NCBI GenBank assembly: GCA_004552385.1
Contig: SFOL01000001.1
Location: 29,525-93,524 of the forward strand
Reading direction: 5' to 3'
From: Bacteroidales bacterium
GTDB lineage: Bacteria > Bacteroidota > Bacteroidia > Bacteroidales > Marinilabiliaceae
Length of the DNA stretch: 64,000 nucleotides
Within the stretch, counting starts at the first letter, position 1. Every line of letters begins with the position of its first letter. A program made the translations under genes and the position numbers. The notes under the pieces are model-generated. The model worked only from the letters and a program-made list of their open reading frames with translations. It was not told where the DNA came from and made no database searches. Below are positions 36,416-44,770 of the stretch, piece after piece.

Positions 36416-36988
36416 TCAGTCGGCATTAACCATCTTGGTGCGCTCAGCCCTCTTGTCTTGCAACTCGATGAACCGCGACACGCGCTCTACGGTCGACTTG
36501 GTGATGGCTACGCGTCCGGACCTTACGAACTGGAGCACGCCATACGGCGCTAACTCGTCATAGAGGCGCCGCGTCTCGTCGCAATGGCCCGTCTTCTGGA
36601 GCACTGTGTAGGTCCTGTTGATCTCGAGAATCTGGGCGTTGTTCCTTCTTACGAGCTCCTCGAAGTCAGGGCTTTCCAATATGTTGTCGGTTTGGACTTT
36701 ATAAAGTGCCACCTCCTGATATATGATCTCGTCGTCGGTATAGTAGAATGCTTTTATGACGTCAATTCTCTTCTCTATCTGCCTTACGACGGCCTCAATG
36801 GTCTTTTGGTCGGTCCGGCAAGCGATGGTGAACTTGTGGACTCCCTCGATGGCCGATGATGACACCGACAGGCTCCATATATTGAGGTTGCGCCGCGTGA
36901 ATATGATGGAAATCTGGTTGAGTATGCCGACCTGGTTCTCAGTGTAGACCGTGACGGTATACAGCGTATTCTCTTTTTGCTCTTGCAT
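36416..36988 (-). CDS. ilvN: Acetolactate synthase small (regulatory) subunit
   Basis: A 190-residue ACT-domain subunit that confers valine feedback control on IlvB. The N-terminal ACT segment YTVTVYTENQVGILNQISIIFTRRNLNI is typical. The C-terminal half is the ALS_ss_C-type domain (VAITKSTVERVSRFIELQD). It starts 12 bases after ilvB, so the two subunits are translated together. Confidence 0.95.
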   Translation of the reverse strand: MQEQKENTLYTVTVYTENQVGILNQISIIFTRRNLNIWSLSVSSSAIEGVHKFTIACRTDQKTIEAVVRQIEKRIDVIKAFYYTDDEIIYQEVALYKVQTDNILESPDFEELVRRNNAQILEINRTYTVLQKTGHCDETRRLYDELAPYGVLQFVRSGRVAITKSTVERVSRFIELQDKRAERTKMVNAD

Positions 36989-37000
36989 GGTCAGTGTCGG

Positions 37001-38779
37001 TTATTGTCGTTTTGCGAGAGGCTCGTATTCATACCATTCGGTGTCGTTCAGCATGATGTCGCCGACACCCTTTCCCGGCGGGATCATCGGGAAGACGTTG
37101 TCGGCCTCCTCGACGTGCACCTCGAGGAGGTACGGCTCGGCGGGGTCGGCGAGCATCTCGGCCACGGCCTGGTCGAGCTCCTCCCTCTTCTCGACCTTTC
37201 GGCACTTTATGCCATAGGCCGATGCGAGCGTCATGAAGTCGGGGTTGTCGAGCCTGGTGAACGAGTAGCGCGAGCCGAAGAAAAGCTGCTGCCACTGTCG
37301 CACGTTGCCGAGCCAGTTGTTGTTCATAAGGACAATCTTGACGCCGAGCTTCTCCTGCATGATGGTTCCAAGCTCCTGGACTGTCATTTGAAGACCGCCG
37401 TCGCCGCAGAAGTCGACTACGTTTCGCCCGGGCGCGGCCACCTTAGCGCCGATGGCGGCGGGCAGTCCGAACCCCATGGTTCCGAGTCCGCCCGAGGTGA
37501 GCAGGCTTCGCGTCTTGCAGAAAGTGGAGTAGCGCGCCCCCATCATCTGGTTTTGTCCGACGTCGGTGATGACAATATTTTCGCTCTTGCCGATTCGCGC
37601 CACGGTGGCGACGACCTCGCCCATCTTGATGTTACCGGCCCCGGGGTTGGTCTCGGAGGCGGAGACGAGCCTGACCTCGTCGGCGTTGCATTTGTCGAAG
37701 CTGGCTTCCCACTCGTCATGCTTGGCGGGGTTGACCATCCCGATGAGCATTGTGAGGACTTTCTTGGCGTCTCCGTGGATGCCTATTTCAACAGGGATGA
37801 TCTTACCGAGCTCAGCGCGGTCGATGTCAATGTGTATGATGCGCGCCTGGCGTGCGTAGGTTGACACGACACCGGTCACGCGGTCGTCGAACCTCATTCC
37901 GACAGCCAGGAGGACGTCGCACTCGTTGGTCTTCACGTTGGGGCCTATGTTGCCGTGCATGCCAGCCATTCCCTTGTAATGAGGGTTGCCGCTGTCGAGG
38001 GCGCTGAGTCCCAGCAGTGTTGATGCGGCCGGGATGCCGGCCTTGTCAAGCAGGGCGGCGAGCTCGTCCTCGGCGTGGGAGAGTATGACACCCTGGCCAT
38101 ATATGACCATGGGCCTCTTGGCCTGGTTGATAACCTGCGCGGCCTCGCGGACCACTGAGTCCTGAATCTCGGGCTGCGGGTCGTAGCTTCGGATGAAGTT
38201 GACAGGTTTGTAGTTGAACACGGCCTTGCCCGTCTGCGCGTTCTTTGCGAAGTCGAGCACTACCGGGCCCGGACGGCCTGAGCGCGCGATGTAGAAAGCC
38301 CGTGCGACAGCCCAGGCGACGTCTTCCGGTCGGCGAATCTGATAGCTCCACTTGGTAATGGGGAGCGTCACGCCGAGCACGTCCGTCTCCTGGAAAGCGT
38401 CGGTGCCGAGGAGCGCCGCTCCTACCTGCCCGCTGATTACGACGAGCGGGGTGGAGTCCATCATCGCGTCGGCAATGCCCGTGATGGCGTTTGTGGCTCC
38501 AGGGCCGGATGTCACGAACACTACGCCTGTCTTGCCGCTTACGCGGGCGTAACCTTGCGCGGCATGCACTGCGCCCTGCTCATGGCGCACGAGGACGTGG
38601 CGGAGTCGCGACTTTTCCCCGCCCTGCTTCGGTGCGCAGGGCTGCTCCGCGAAATCATATAGGGAATCATAGACAGGCATTATGGCTCCTCCCGGGTAGC
38701 CGAAGATGTCTGTGACACCCTCGGCGAGCAGGGAGCGGATAAGAATCTCCGAACCTGTCATCTGCTGTTCTGAGCTCAT
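37001..38779 (-). CDS. ilvB: Acetolactate synthase large (catalytic) subunit
   Basis: Thiamine diphosphate enzyme of 592 residues that forms acetolactate or acetohydroxybutyrate. The N-terminal TPP domain has the catalytic Glu in LVRHEQGAVHAAQGYAR. The central FAD-binding domain is followed by the C-terminal cofactor motif GDGGLQMTVQEL...NNNWLGNVRQW. Full length. It is located between ilvD and ilvN. A small hairpin occupies the 75-base gap to ilvD. Confidence 0.97.
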   Translation of the reverse strand: MSSEQQMTGSEILIRSLLAEGVTDIFGYPGGAIMPVYDSLYDFAEQPCAPKQGGEKSRLRHVLVRHEQGAVHAAQGYARVSGKTGVVFVTSGPGATNAITGIADAMMDSTPLVVISGQVGAALLGTDAFQETDVLGVTLPITKWSYQIRRPEDVAWAVARAFYIARSGRPGPVVLDFAKNAQTGKAVFNYKPVNFIRSYDPQPEIQDSVVREAAQVINQAKRPMVIYGQGVILSHAEDELAALLDKAGIPAASTLLGLSALDSGNPHYKGMAGMHGNIGPNVKTNECDVLLAVGMRFDDRVTGVVSTYARQARIIHIDIDRAELGKIIPVEIGIHGDAKKVLTMLIGMVNPAKHDEWEASFDKCNADEVRLVSASETNPGAGNIKMGEVVATVARIGKSENIVITDVGQNQMMGARYSTFCKTRSLLTSGGLGTMGFGLPAAIGAKVAAPGRNVVDFCGDGGLQMTVQELGTIMQEKLGVKIVLMNNNWLGNVRQWQQLFFGSRYSFTRLDNPDFMTLASAYGIKCRKVEKREELDQAVAEMLADPAEPYLLEVHVEEADNVFPMIPPGKGVGDIMLNDTEWYEYEPLAKRQ

Positions 38780-38824
38780 TGGCAGAGAATGATAACTGAA
38801 ACCTTCTGTAATTGACTGTCGTGA

Positions 38825-38849
38825 GGGCGACCCGCTGAGCGGCTCGCCC
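38825..38849 (-). promoter_or_regulatory. Intercistronic hairpin between ilvD and ilvB
   Basis: Arms GGGCGA-c-CCGC and GCGG-c-TCGCCC around the loop TGA, without a T run. It resembles the hairpin between ilvC and leuA. Confidence 0.4.
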
Positions 38850-38854
38850 GTCGC

Positions 38855-40696
38855 CTACTCTATGACGCGCGCCGCTCCCTTGTCGGCCGAGCTGACCATG
38901 GCGGCGTAAGCCTTGAGGGCCTTGCTGACCTCGCGCTGGCGCACAGGTGGCGTGAAAGCCTTCTTGCCACGCTTCATCTCCTCCTCGCGGCGGGCGGCGA
39001 GCTCATCGTCTGTGAGGCGCACGTTGATGGTCCTGTTGGGGATGTCGATCTCGATCACGTCTCCGTCCCTCACGAGGCCGATATTGCCACCTGCGGCCGC
39101 CTCGGGCGAGATGTGGCCGATTGAGAGGCCTGACGTGCCGCCGGAGAAACGTCCGTCGGTTATGAGCGCGCACTCCTTGCCGAGGTGCATGCTCTTGATG
39201 TAGCTGGTCGGGTAGAGCATCTCTTGCATGCCAGGGCCTCCGCGCGGTCCTTCGTAGGCGATGACGACCACGTCTCCGCTCTTGATCTTGCCGCCGAGTA
39301 TGCCTTCGCACGCCGCCTCCTGAGAGTCGAAGACCTTGGCGGGGCCGGCGAACTTCCATATCTTCTCATCGACGCCGGCGGTCTTGATGACGCAGCCGTC
39401 CTGGGCGATGTTACCGAAGAGGACACCGAGTCCGCCGTCCTTGGTGTAGGCGTGCTCGAGGTCGCGGATGCACCCCTCGGCGCGGTCAGTGTCGAAGCTG
39501 TCGTAGTACGTGTTTTGAGCTCCGAGCTGGATGCAGAACTTGCCACCGGGTGCCGCCTTGTACTTGTTCTTGGCCGATACGGTTGCTTTGGGGCTGAGGA
39601 TGCAGAACTGCTCGATCTCCTGCTTGAGGGTTAGCCCGTCGACACGCTTGAGTGAGGTGTCGACAAGTCCGCCCTTGGCGAGCTCGTTCATGATGCCGAC
39701 GACTCCGCCCGCGCGGTTGACGTCCTGTATATGATACTTCTGCGTGTTTGGCGCGACCTTGCAAATGCACGGCACCTTTCGGCTGAGCTTGTCGATGTCG
39801 GCCATCTTGAAGTCCACTCCGCCCTCGAAGGCTACGGCGAGGAGGTGTAGGACGGTATTGGTGGAGCCGCCCATGGCGATGTCGAGCGTCATGGCGTTGA
39901 GGAAGGCCTGGCGCGTGGCGATGCTGCGCGGGAGGACGCTCTCGTCGCCGTCGCGGTAGTACTTGTATGTGTTGTCGACGAGGAGCTTGGCGGCATCGGC
40001 GAAGAGCTGCTTGCGCTTCTCGTGAGTCGCGACAATGGTGCCGTTGCCCGGGAGCGACAGACCGATGGCCTCGGTAAGGCAGTTCATAGAGTTGGCGGTG
40101 AACATGCCTGAGCAGGAGCCGCACGTCGGGCATGCGTGGTTCTCGACCTCGGCCACCTCCTGGTCGGAGAGCGTGGGGTCTGCGCTCTTGATCATGGCGT
40201 CGATGAGGTCGAGCTTTGCCGAGCCGAGAACCCCGGCCTCCATGGGCCCGCCGGAGCAGAAGACGGTCGGGATGTTGAGCCTCATGGCCGCTATGAGCAT
40301 GCCCGGTGTGATCTTGTCGCAGTTGGAGATGCAGATCATGGCGTCGGCCTTGTGGGCGTTGACCATATACTCGACGCTGTCGGCGATGACGTCGCGCGAG
40401 GGGAGCGAGTAGAGCATGCCGTCATGCCCCATTGCGATGCCATCGTCGACGGCTATGGTGTTGAACTCGGCGGCGTAGCACCCGCGCTTCTCTATCTCGC
40501 TCTTGACGTACTGGCCAATCTCGTGGAGGTGAGTATGGCCTGGCACGAACTGGGTGAAGCTGTTCACGATTGCGATAACGGGCTTGCCCATCATCTCGCG
40601 TTTCATACCATTGGCCACCCACAGTGCGCGGGCGCCGGCCATACGGCGGCCCTCGGTGGTGGCCGCGCTACGGAGCTTGATCTTGTAGTCTGACAT
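38855..40696 (-). CDS. ilvD: Dihydroxy-acid dehydratase
   Basis: Iron-sulfur enzyme of 613 residues making 2-ketoisovalerate and 2-keto-3-methylvalerate. The cluster cysteines are in [10 protein letters not shown] and [19 protein letters not shown]. The ATG at 40696 ([11 protein letters not shown]) matches the family; the longer frame to 40735 adds 13 residues. It is the first structural gene of the ilv-leu operon, about 165 bases beyond the attenuator terminator and 241 bases beyond the leader peptide stop. Confidence 0.97.
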   Translation of the reverse strand: MSDYKIKLRSAATTEGRRMAGARALWVANGMKREMMGKPVIAIVNSFTQFVPGHTHLHEIGQYVKSEIEKRGCYAAEFNTIAVDDGIAMGHDGMLYSLPSRDVIADSVEYMVNAHKADAMICISNCDKITPGMLIAAMRLNIPTVFCSGGPMEAGVLGSAKLDLIDAMIKSADPTLSDQEVAEVENHACPTCGSCSGMFTANSMNCLTEAIGLSLPGNGTIVATHEKRKQLFADAAKLLVDNTYKYYRDGDESVLPRSIATRQAFLNAMTLDIAMGGSTNTVLHLLAVAFEGGVDFKMADIDKLSRKVPCICKVAPNTQKYHIQDVNRAGGVVGIMNELAKGGLVDTSLKRVDGLTLKQEIEQFCILSPKATVSAKNKYKAAPGGKFCIQLGAQNTYYDSFDTDRAEGCIRDLEHAYTKDGGLGVLFGNIAQDGCVIKTAGVDEKIWKFAGPAKVFDSQEAACEGILGGKIKSGDVVVIAYEGPRGGPGMQEMLYPTSYIKSMHLGKECALITDGRFSGGTSGLSIGHISPEAAAGGNIGLVRDGDVIEIDIPNRTINVRLTDDELAARREEEMKRGKKAFTPPVRQREVSKALKAYAAMVSSADKGAARVIE

Positions 40697-40860
40697 AGGT
40701 TGGAGATAGAAGTTAGTGGGCTTCGGGCCAGCCAACGCGTGGGCTTGGCCTCGGGCCGTCCTAATATTGTGAATATCGTTCTTTGCTAAGCCGCCGGCGC
40801 TTCGTTGGTAGCCCTGCGGCCCCGACTCCTCGCGCCGGACGAGGTTGGATGTCTTACACT

Positions 40861-40892
40861 AAAAAAGCCCCTCTCGTGGTGAGAAGGGCTTT
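40861..40892 (-). terminator. Attenuator terminator of the ilv-leu operon
   Basis: RNA on the minus strand forms a 12-bp stem (AAAGCCCUUCUC with GAGAGGGGCUUU, one G-U pair) around ACCAC, followed by an uninterrupted U run. It lies between the leader peptide and ilvD, so it must be read through for the operon to be expressed. Its 5' arm overlaps the segment (40878-40886) that can pair with an upstream antiterminator strand (40923-40931). Confidence 0.85.
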
Positions 40893-40980
40893 CTATATGC
40901 ATCACATACGAGCTTTCGCACACTCCTCACCGCCTCTCATGCCGTTAGCACAAGAAGTACGAGAACCACTCGGAGAAGAG
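40878..40980 (-). promoter_or_regulatory. Attenuation switch: pause and antiterminator segments
   Basis: Segment 1 (40972-40980, CTCTTCTCC in RNA sense) lies in leader codons 8-11. Segment 2 (40923-40931, GGTGAGGAG) lies just after the leader stop. Segment 3 (40878-40886, CTTCTCACC) overlaps the 5' arm and loop of the terminator. Segments 1 and 2 pair at 8 of 9 positions, and segments 2 and 3 pair at all 9 with one G-U. If the ribosome stalls on the Leu/Val codons, segment 1 is covered, 2:3 forms and the terminator cannot; if it reaches the stop codon it covers segment 2, and the terminator forms. Confidence 0.75.
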
Positions 40981-41002
40981 ATATGTTGAAAACTCTGGTC
41001 AT
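40937..41002 (-). CDS. ilvL: ilv-leu operon leader peptide
   Basis: A 21-codon ORF, too short for most gene callers. Residues 2-11 read TRVFNISLLR; residues 12-19 are V-V-L-V-L-L-V-L without a break, then T-A and the stop. Twelve of 21 codons are branched-chain (6 Leu, 5 Val, 1 Ile), including the uninterrupted run of eight, as expected for sensing charged tRNA-Leu and tRNA-Val. It starts about 16 bases after the expected transcription start and is followed by the antiterminator and terminator segments. Similar leader peptides control ilv operons in enterobacteria. A longer overlapping ORF in another frame (35 codons, from 41006) has no such bias and is rejected. Confidence 0.85.
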   Translation of the reverse strand: MTRVFNISLLRVVLVLLVLTA

Positions 41003-41024
41003 TCATTGCCTCATTTGACGAGCG

Positions 41025-41032
41025 CAAATATA
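41025..41032 (-). promoter_or_regulatory. -7 promoter box of the ilv-leu operon
   Basis: Reads TATATTTG on the minus strand, matching TAnnTTTG. Transcription would start near 41018, 16 bases before the leader peptide ATG. I see no well-spaced -33 TTTG. Confidence 0.6.
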
Positions 41033-41191
41033 GATAAAAATTCAAACCGCGGTCACGGCCGAATGGCTATTTTTAGGAATATAAAGAAGCCACTGATCGG
41101 GTAATTCAACTCATAAGGAGCCAGGGGTTAAATTTACCGACAAGCAGGACGAAACTGTATTAAAATGCAATTGGGCGGGATTTCGGCGAAA

Positions 41192-42250
41192 TCACCACAG
41201 ACCTCCCCTATTGACCACGAAGTCGCACCCCATGGCGTCCTGCCACCACTGGCGGTCGGCGTAGAGATGGCCGTCGAGCGACGTGGCCTTATACGTGTAC
41301 CATGGCATGAAAAGCCCCCAGCGCGCTCCGAGCTCCCATTGCTCGGATATCTTACCCACATCACCGCACTCGCTTAGGACGGCCATCTTGCGAGGGAAAG
41401 CGGCCGATATGGCACGGAACTCATCAGCCAGCTGCTCAGCCGTCCGGCCATAGGCGTCGCGGCCGACAAGGTCCACATACTCGTCTCCCGGATACCAGTC
41501 GGCGTCGGAGAGAACTCCCATCGACTGGTCGTCGCCATACCCGGTCTGCGTGGTCCACACCCAGATGAGGTTATTAAGCCCCGCGGCCTGGAAACGGTCA
41601 TAGATAAGCCTCCACAGCTTGACGAAGGAGTCGGGGCCCCCGTTGCCCCACCAGAACCACTCATCACCGCCGCTCTTACGGTTGCCCGAGGCCTCGTGAA
41701 GCGGTCTCCACAACACGGGTATTCCGGCGTCGCGGAAACGCAGGAGCTGGGCGATGACCAGGTCGAGGTCATGATTCATAACCTTGTTCTCCCACGAGCC
41801 CGCGGCGAACATGCTGTCTACGCGGAACCGGGTGTCGGTCCGGAACACGAGCCGCGAGGAGTCGGGCGCGGCTGGAACGCTCCAATGCCAGCAGAGCGAG
41901 ACGAGGCCTCCCTTAGCCCACTGGTCGCCGGCCACAGAGAAGTCGGAGTAGGGATTGTAGTCCCAAGCCGAGACGGAGTCGGTGGCCGATATGTCTATAA
42001 AGTCGAGACCGATCACGGCCGGCCACCGGCCTGTGGCATCGGAGACGAGCCGCGCCTCGGCGTCATTCCAATTAACGTTGGCCATGGTGCCGGAGAGAAT
42101 CCGGCTGCCGTATGACGAGCGAAGGACTTCATAGACCCTGACGGCCTCGGCAGAGGGGTTCGGCGTGGACAAACCGTCATATTCAGCCGAGGGGGAAGAG
42201 CACGAGGCGATCGCGACAGACAAGAGTGGAATGTAATTGGCGAAGCGCAT
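41192..42250 (-). CDS. Glycoside hydrolase family 26 lipoprotein (beta-mannanase-like)
   Basis: Predicted secreted or surface glycosidase of 352 residues, probably endo-beta-1,4-mannanase. It is a lipoprotein: MRFANYIPLLSVAIASC gives lipid Cys17. The (beta/alpha)8 barrel shows the GH26 acid/base Glu in WRPLHEASG, the aromatic patch GGDEWFWWGNGG, and the nucleophile Glu in AVLSECGDVG. The start was set at 42250 because a frame running to 42502 adds 84 residues unlike any signal peptide and overlaps both its own promoter and the divergent gene. No SusC/SusD genes are nearby, so it is not part of a visible polysaccharide-utilisation locus. Confidence 0.87.
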   Translation of the reverse strand: MRFANYIPLLSVAIASCSSPSAEYDGLSTPNPSAEAVRVYEVLRSSYGSRILSGTMANVNWNDAEARLVSDATGRWPAVIGLDFIDISATDSVSAWDYNPYSDFSVAGDQWAKGGLVSLCWHWSVPAAPDSSRLVFRTDTRFRVDSMFAAGSWENKVMNHDLDLVIAQLLRFRDAGIPVLWRPLHEASGNRKSGGDEWFWWGNGGPDSFVKLWRLIYDRFQAAGLNNLIWVWTTQTGYGDDQSMGVLSDADWYPGDEYVDLVGRDAYGRTAEQLADEFRAISAAFPRKMAVLSECGDVGKISEQWELGARWGLFMPWYTYKATSLDGHLYADRQWWQDAMGCDFVVNRGGLW

Positions 42251-42275
42251 ATTTAACGTGTATACTGGTTGTGCG

Positions 42276-42283
42276 CAAAGGTA
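42276..42283 (-). promoter_or_regulatory. -7 promoter box for the GH26 gene
   Basis: Reads TACCTTTG on the minus strand, matching TAnnTTTG, 26 bases upstream of the ATG at 42250. Confidence 0.5.
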
Positions 42284-42326
42284 ATCAGTTTTGGCAAGAT
42301 CTAAGGGAGAGGTGGGATAGTATGCG

Positions 42327-42334
42327 TAACTTTG
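42327..42334 (+). promoter_or_regulatory. -7 promoter box for trmN6, almost abutting the start codon
   Basis: TAACTTTG ends 4 bases before the ATG at 42339, which implies a leaderless or nearly leaderless mRNA, unless a further promoter lies upstream. Confidence 0.5.
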
Positions 42335-42338
42335 CGGC

Positions 42339-43094
42339 ATGTCATCAAACCCAGTATTTCGTTTTAAGAGGTTCGCCGTCTGGCAAGACCGGACCGCGAT
42401 GAAAGTTGGCACAGACGGCGTCCTGCTCGGCTGCCTGGCCAAAGCGGCAGAGGGAGCGGGTGGCGGCTCGCCGCTTCGCATATTGGATATTGGAGCCGGC
42501 ACCGGCCTCGTGTCTATAATGCTGGCGCAGCGTTACCCTGAGGCTCAGGTCACCGGGGTGGAGGTAGACCCCGAGGCGGCGGGACAGGCTGCGGAAAACT
42601 GCTCGGAGTCGCCATTTGCCGACCGTCTGACTATCGTCTCGGCCGACATAAAAGACTATGCGCCGACCGACGGGGCGGGGTACGACCTCATAGTGTCGAA
42701 CCCTCCGTACTTCACGCAGTCGTTGCAATGCCCGGACGGCCGCCGCAACATGGCTCGCCATGCGGTAGGCCTGACCCTGGGCGAACTGGCAGCCGCCGCG
42801 GCCCGCCTGCTGAACGACGGCGGACGTGTGGCAATAATACTGCCCCACGACGCGGTCCCCTCCCTGGCGGCGGAGGCCGACAAGGCCGGGCTGACGCTGA
42901 CAAGCAAGACGACAATATTCAGCACCAGGCGCAAACCGCCGCGCAGGGCGGTGTGCCACTTCATGAAAAAGGGCGAAAAGACAATAGACGGCGAGCCTGA
43001 GGTGAAAGAAAATGAGCTAACTCTTCTGAACCCTGATGGTAGCAACACGACTGAATATCAAGAGCTTGCAATCGATTTTTACTTAGACAGATAA
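42339..43094 (+). CDS. trmN6: tRNA1(Val) (adenine(37)-N6)-methyltransferase
   Basis: SAM-dependent methyltransferase of 251 residues of the YfiC/TrmN6 type. The SAM-binding motif ILDIGAGTGLVSIML and the catalytic N6-adenine motif SNPPYF are both clear. The N-terminus FRFKRFAVWQDRTAMKVGTDGVLLG matches family members beginning at this ATG, so the short or absent 5' leader is real if the promoter box is used. It is divergent from the GH26 gene and followed by rubrerythrin after 89 bases. Confidence 0.92.
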   Translation: MSSNPVFRFKRFAVWQDRTAMKVGTDGVLLGCLAKAAEGAGGGSPLRILDIGAGTGLVSIMLAQRYPEAQVTGVEVDPEAAGQAAENCSESPFADRLTIVSADIKDYAPTDGAGYDLIVSNPPYFTQSLQCPDGRRNMARHAVGLTLGELAAAAARLLNDGGRVAIILPHDAVPSLAAEADKAGLTLTSKTTIFSTRRKPPRRAVCHFMKKGEKTIDGEPEVKENELTLLNPDGSNTTEYQELAIDFYLDR

Positions 43095-43135
43095 CAAATA
43101 TCGCACACGATGTAACTAAGATGCGCCAATGTCCG

Positions 43136-43143
43136 TAAATTCG
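43136..43143 (+). promoter_or_regulatory. -7 promoter box for rubrerythrin
   Basis: TAAATTCG, one base from TAnnTTTG, ending 40 bases before the ATG. Confidence 0.4.
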
Positions 43144-43183
43144 CCCAGAAACAAGGTCAAAAACCCAAAAAACGACAACAAAT

Positions 43184-43735
43184 ATGGCAAAGTTCATATG
43201 CACAGTGTGCGGCTTCGTATACGAAGGCGACGAGGCTCCCGCAAAATGCCCCCAGTGTGGCGTACCCGCAAGCAAGTTCAAAAAACTTGACGAGAGCGCG
43301 CCCATCAGTTTCGAGACCGAGCACGAGATAGGCGTGGCCAAGGGCTGCGACGACGAGATGATCAAAGACCTCAACGCCCACTTCAACGGCGAGTGCACCG
43401 AGGTCGGCATGTACTTGGCAATGAGCAGGCAGGCTGACCGTGAGGGCTACCCGGAGATTGCCGAGGCCTTCAAGCGCTACGCGTTCGAGGAGGCAGAGCA
43501 TGCGAGCAAGTTCGCCGAGCTGCTCGGCGACGTGGTGTGGGACACTAAGACCAACCTTGAGAAGCGAATGAACGCAGAGTCCGGCGCCTGCGCCGACAAG
43601 AACCGCATAGCCAAGCGCGCCAAAGAGCTCGGCCTTGACGCCATCCACGACACCGTCCACGAGATGGCAAAAGACGAGGCCCGCCACGGCCGCGGCTTCT
43701 ACGGCCTCTTCCAGCGCTACTTCGGCAAGAAGTAG
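43184..43735 (+). CDS. Rubrerythrin (rubredoxin domain at the N-terminus)
   Basis: Oxidative-stress protein of 183 residues, which reduces peroxide in anaerobes. The rubredoxin domain comes first (Cys6, Cys9, Cys22 and Cys25 in two CxxCG units), followed by a four-helix diiron domain with [28 protein letters not shown] and DEARHGRGF ligands. Classical rubrerythrin has the opposite domain order, so this is the 'reverse' type. It appears monocistronic, with a -7 box upstream and a strong terminator downstream. Confidence 0.93.
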   Translation: MAKFICTVCGFVYEGDEAPAKCPQCGVPASKFKKLDESAPISFETEHEIGVAKGCDDEMIKDLNAHFNGECTEVGMYLAMSRQADREGYPEIAEAFKRYAFEEAEHASKFAELLGDVVWDTKTNLEKRMNAESGACADKNRIAKRAKELGLDAIHDTVHEMAKDEARHGRGFYGLFQRYFGKK

Positions 43736-43776
43736 ACAAGGCGCAGCGGCAACCAGACAGCCGCCGAGGTGAAAGC

Positions 43777-43818
43777 ATTCCCCGCGGTGCCACACGACAT
43801 GGTGGCGCCGCGGGGAAT
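43777..43818 (+). terminator. Terminator after rubrerythrin
   Basis: Arms ATTCCCCGCGG-t-GCCAC and GTGGC-g-CCGCGGGGAAT pair over 16 of 17 positions, followed by TCATTTAT. Confidence 0.75.
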
Positions 43819-43861
43819 TCATTTATAGGCATCAGCCCAAAGGTGCGAGACTCGAAATAAC

Positions 43862-43869
43862 TATATTCG
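43862..43869 (+). promoter_or_regulatory. -7 promoter box for hisA
   Basis: TATATTCG, one base from TAnnTTTG, 21 bases before the ATG. Confidence 0.4.
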
Positions 43870-43890
43870 CGCAGGAACATACACAAAGAA

Positions 43891-44607
43891 ATGGAAATAA
43901 TCCCGGCCATAGACGTCATAGACGGCAAGTGCGTGCGCCTGAGCAAAGGCGACTACGACACGAAGAAAATATATAACGAGGACCCTCTCGAAGTGGCCCT
44001 TCAATTTGCGGACTGGGGGCTGAGACGGCTACACGTCGTGGACCTTGACGGCGCAAAAGCCGGCCACATAGTGAACCATAAAGTCCTGGAGCGCATATGC
44101 GGCCACACCGACATGACCGTGGACTTCGGCGGCGGACTCAAGACGACGGAAGACCTGCGCATAGCCTTTGAGAGCGGCGCGGCGATGGTGACCGGCGGCA
44201 GCATAGCCGTAAAGAACCCCGCGGAGTTCGAGACGTGGATAAAGACCTACGGCCCGGGCAGGATAATTTTGGGGGCCGACGCAAAAAACGGCAAGATAGC
44301 CGTGACAGGATGGACAGAGACCTCGGGACAAGACCTCATCCCATTCGTAAAGGCTTATAAAGAGAAAGGGCTTGACAAAGTCATATGCACCGACATAAGC
44401 CGCGACGGAATGTTGCAGGGCCCGGCCTTGGAGCTGTATGAAAAGATGATGAGCGAAGTGGATGGGCTTCACCTCATAGCGAGCGGCGGAGTAGGATGCG
44501 CCGACGACCTTAAGAGGCTGAGCGAGGCCGGCATACCCGGCGTGATCGTCGGCAAGGCGATATACGAGAAGAGGGTGACGCGTGAGGACATCATGGCCTA
44601 CGTCTGA
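43891..44607 (+). CDS. hisA: Phosphoribosylformimino-5-aminoimidazole carboxamide ribotide isomerase (HisA)
   Basis: Histidine biosynthesis enzyme of 238 residues with a half-barrel-duplicated TIM fold. The first catalytic Asp is in [15 protein letters not shown], the second Asp is in [12 protein letters not shown], and the phosphate-binding loops are DFGGGLKT and [12 protein letters not shown]. It is full length. No other his gene is in the window, and a promoter and terminator flank the gene, so hisA is transcribed alone here. A bifunctional PriA-type role is unlikely outside actinobacteria. Confidence 0.95.
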   Translation: MEIIPAIDVIDGKCVRLSKGDYDTKKIYNEDPLEVALQFADWGLRRLHVVDLDGAKAGHIVNHKVLERICGHTDMTVDFGGGLKTTEDLRIAFESGAAMVTGGSIAVKNPAEFETWIKTYGPGRIILGADAKNGKIAVTGWTETSGQDLIPFVKAYKEKGLDKVICTDISRDGMLQGPALELYEKMMSEVDGLHLIASGGVGCADDLKRLSEAGIPGVIVGKAIYEKRVTREDIMAYV

Positions 44608-44667
44608 AAAAGATTGAGGCCGCGGCAAAGTGGTCGGCATGAAATTTATTTTTCTCGATTTTTAGCA

Positions 44668-44675
44668 TAACTTTG
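44668..44675 (+). promoter_or_regulatory. -7 promoter box for the HU-like/SPOR gene
   Basis: TAACTTTG, a perfect TAnnTTTG, in a T-rich stretch; the leader would be about 90 bases. Confidence 0.5.
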
Positions 44676-44770
44676 CGGGAAAACCGTGCACGCCACCCGA
44701 CGCCAGCCAGAGGCGTCACGCACTGCGGCGAGACGCAAAGAAGAGGGCGCGCACCCACACATCCATAGGC

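Larger units (their letters stand above)
40697..41191. other. Intergenic region upstream of ilvD
   Basis: This 495-base gap holds the operon promoter, the leader peptide ORF and the attenuator (40861-41032). Beyond 41033, up to the GH26 stop, I see no further gene; the 160 bases between the attenuator and ilvD hold nothing I can name. Confidence 0.7.

Noticed and set aside
40901..41006. A 35-codon ORF overlapping the ilv leader in another frame, starting at 41006
   Set aside because: It is poor in branched-chain residues and would carry the ribosome across the antiterminator segment. The 21-codon frame fits attenuation much better.
42251..42502. 84-residue N-terminal extension of the GH26 frame
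   Set aside because: It crosses the GH26 promoter box and the start of the divergent methyltransferase gene, and it hides a good lipoprotein signal.
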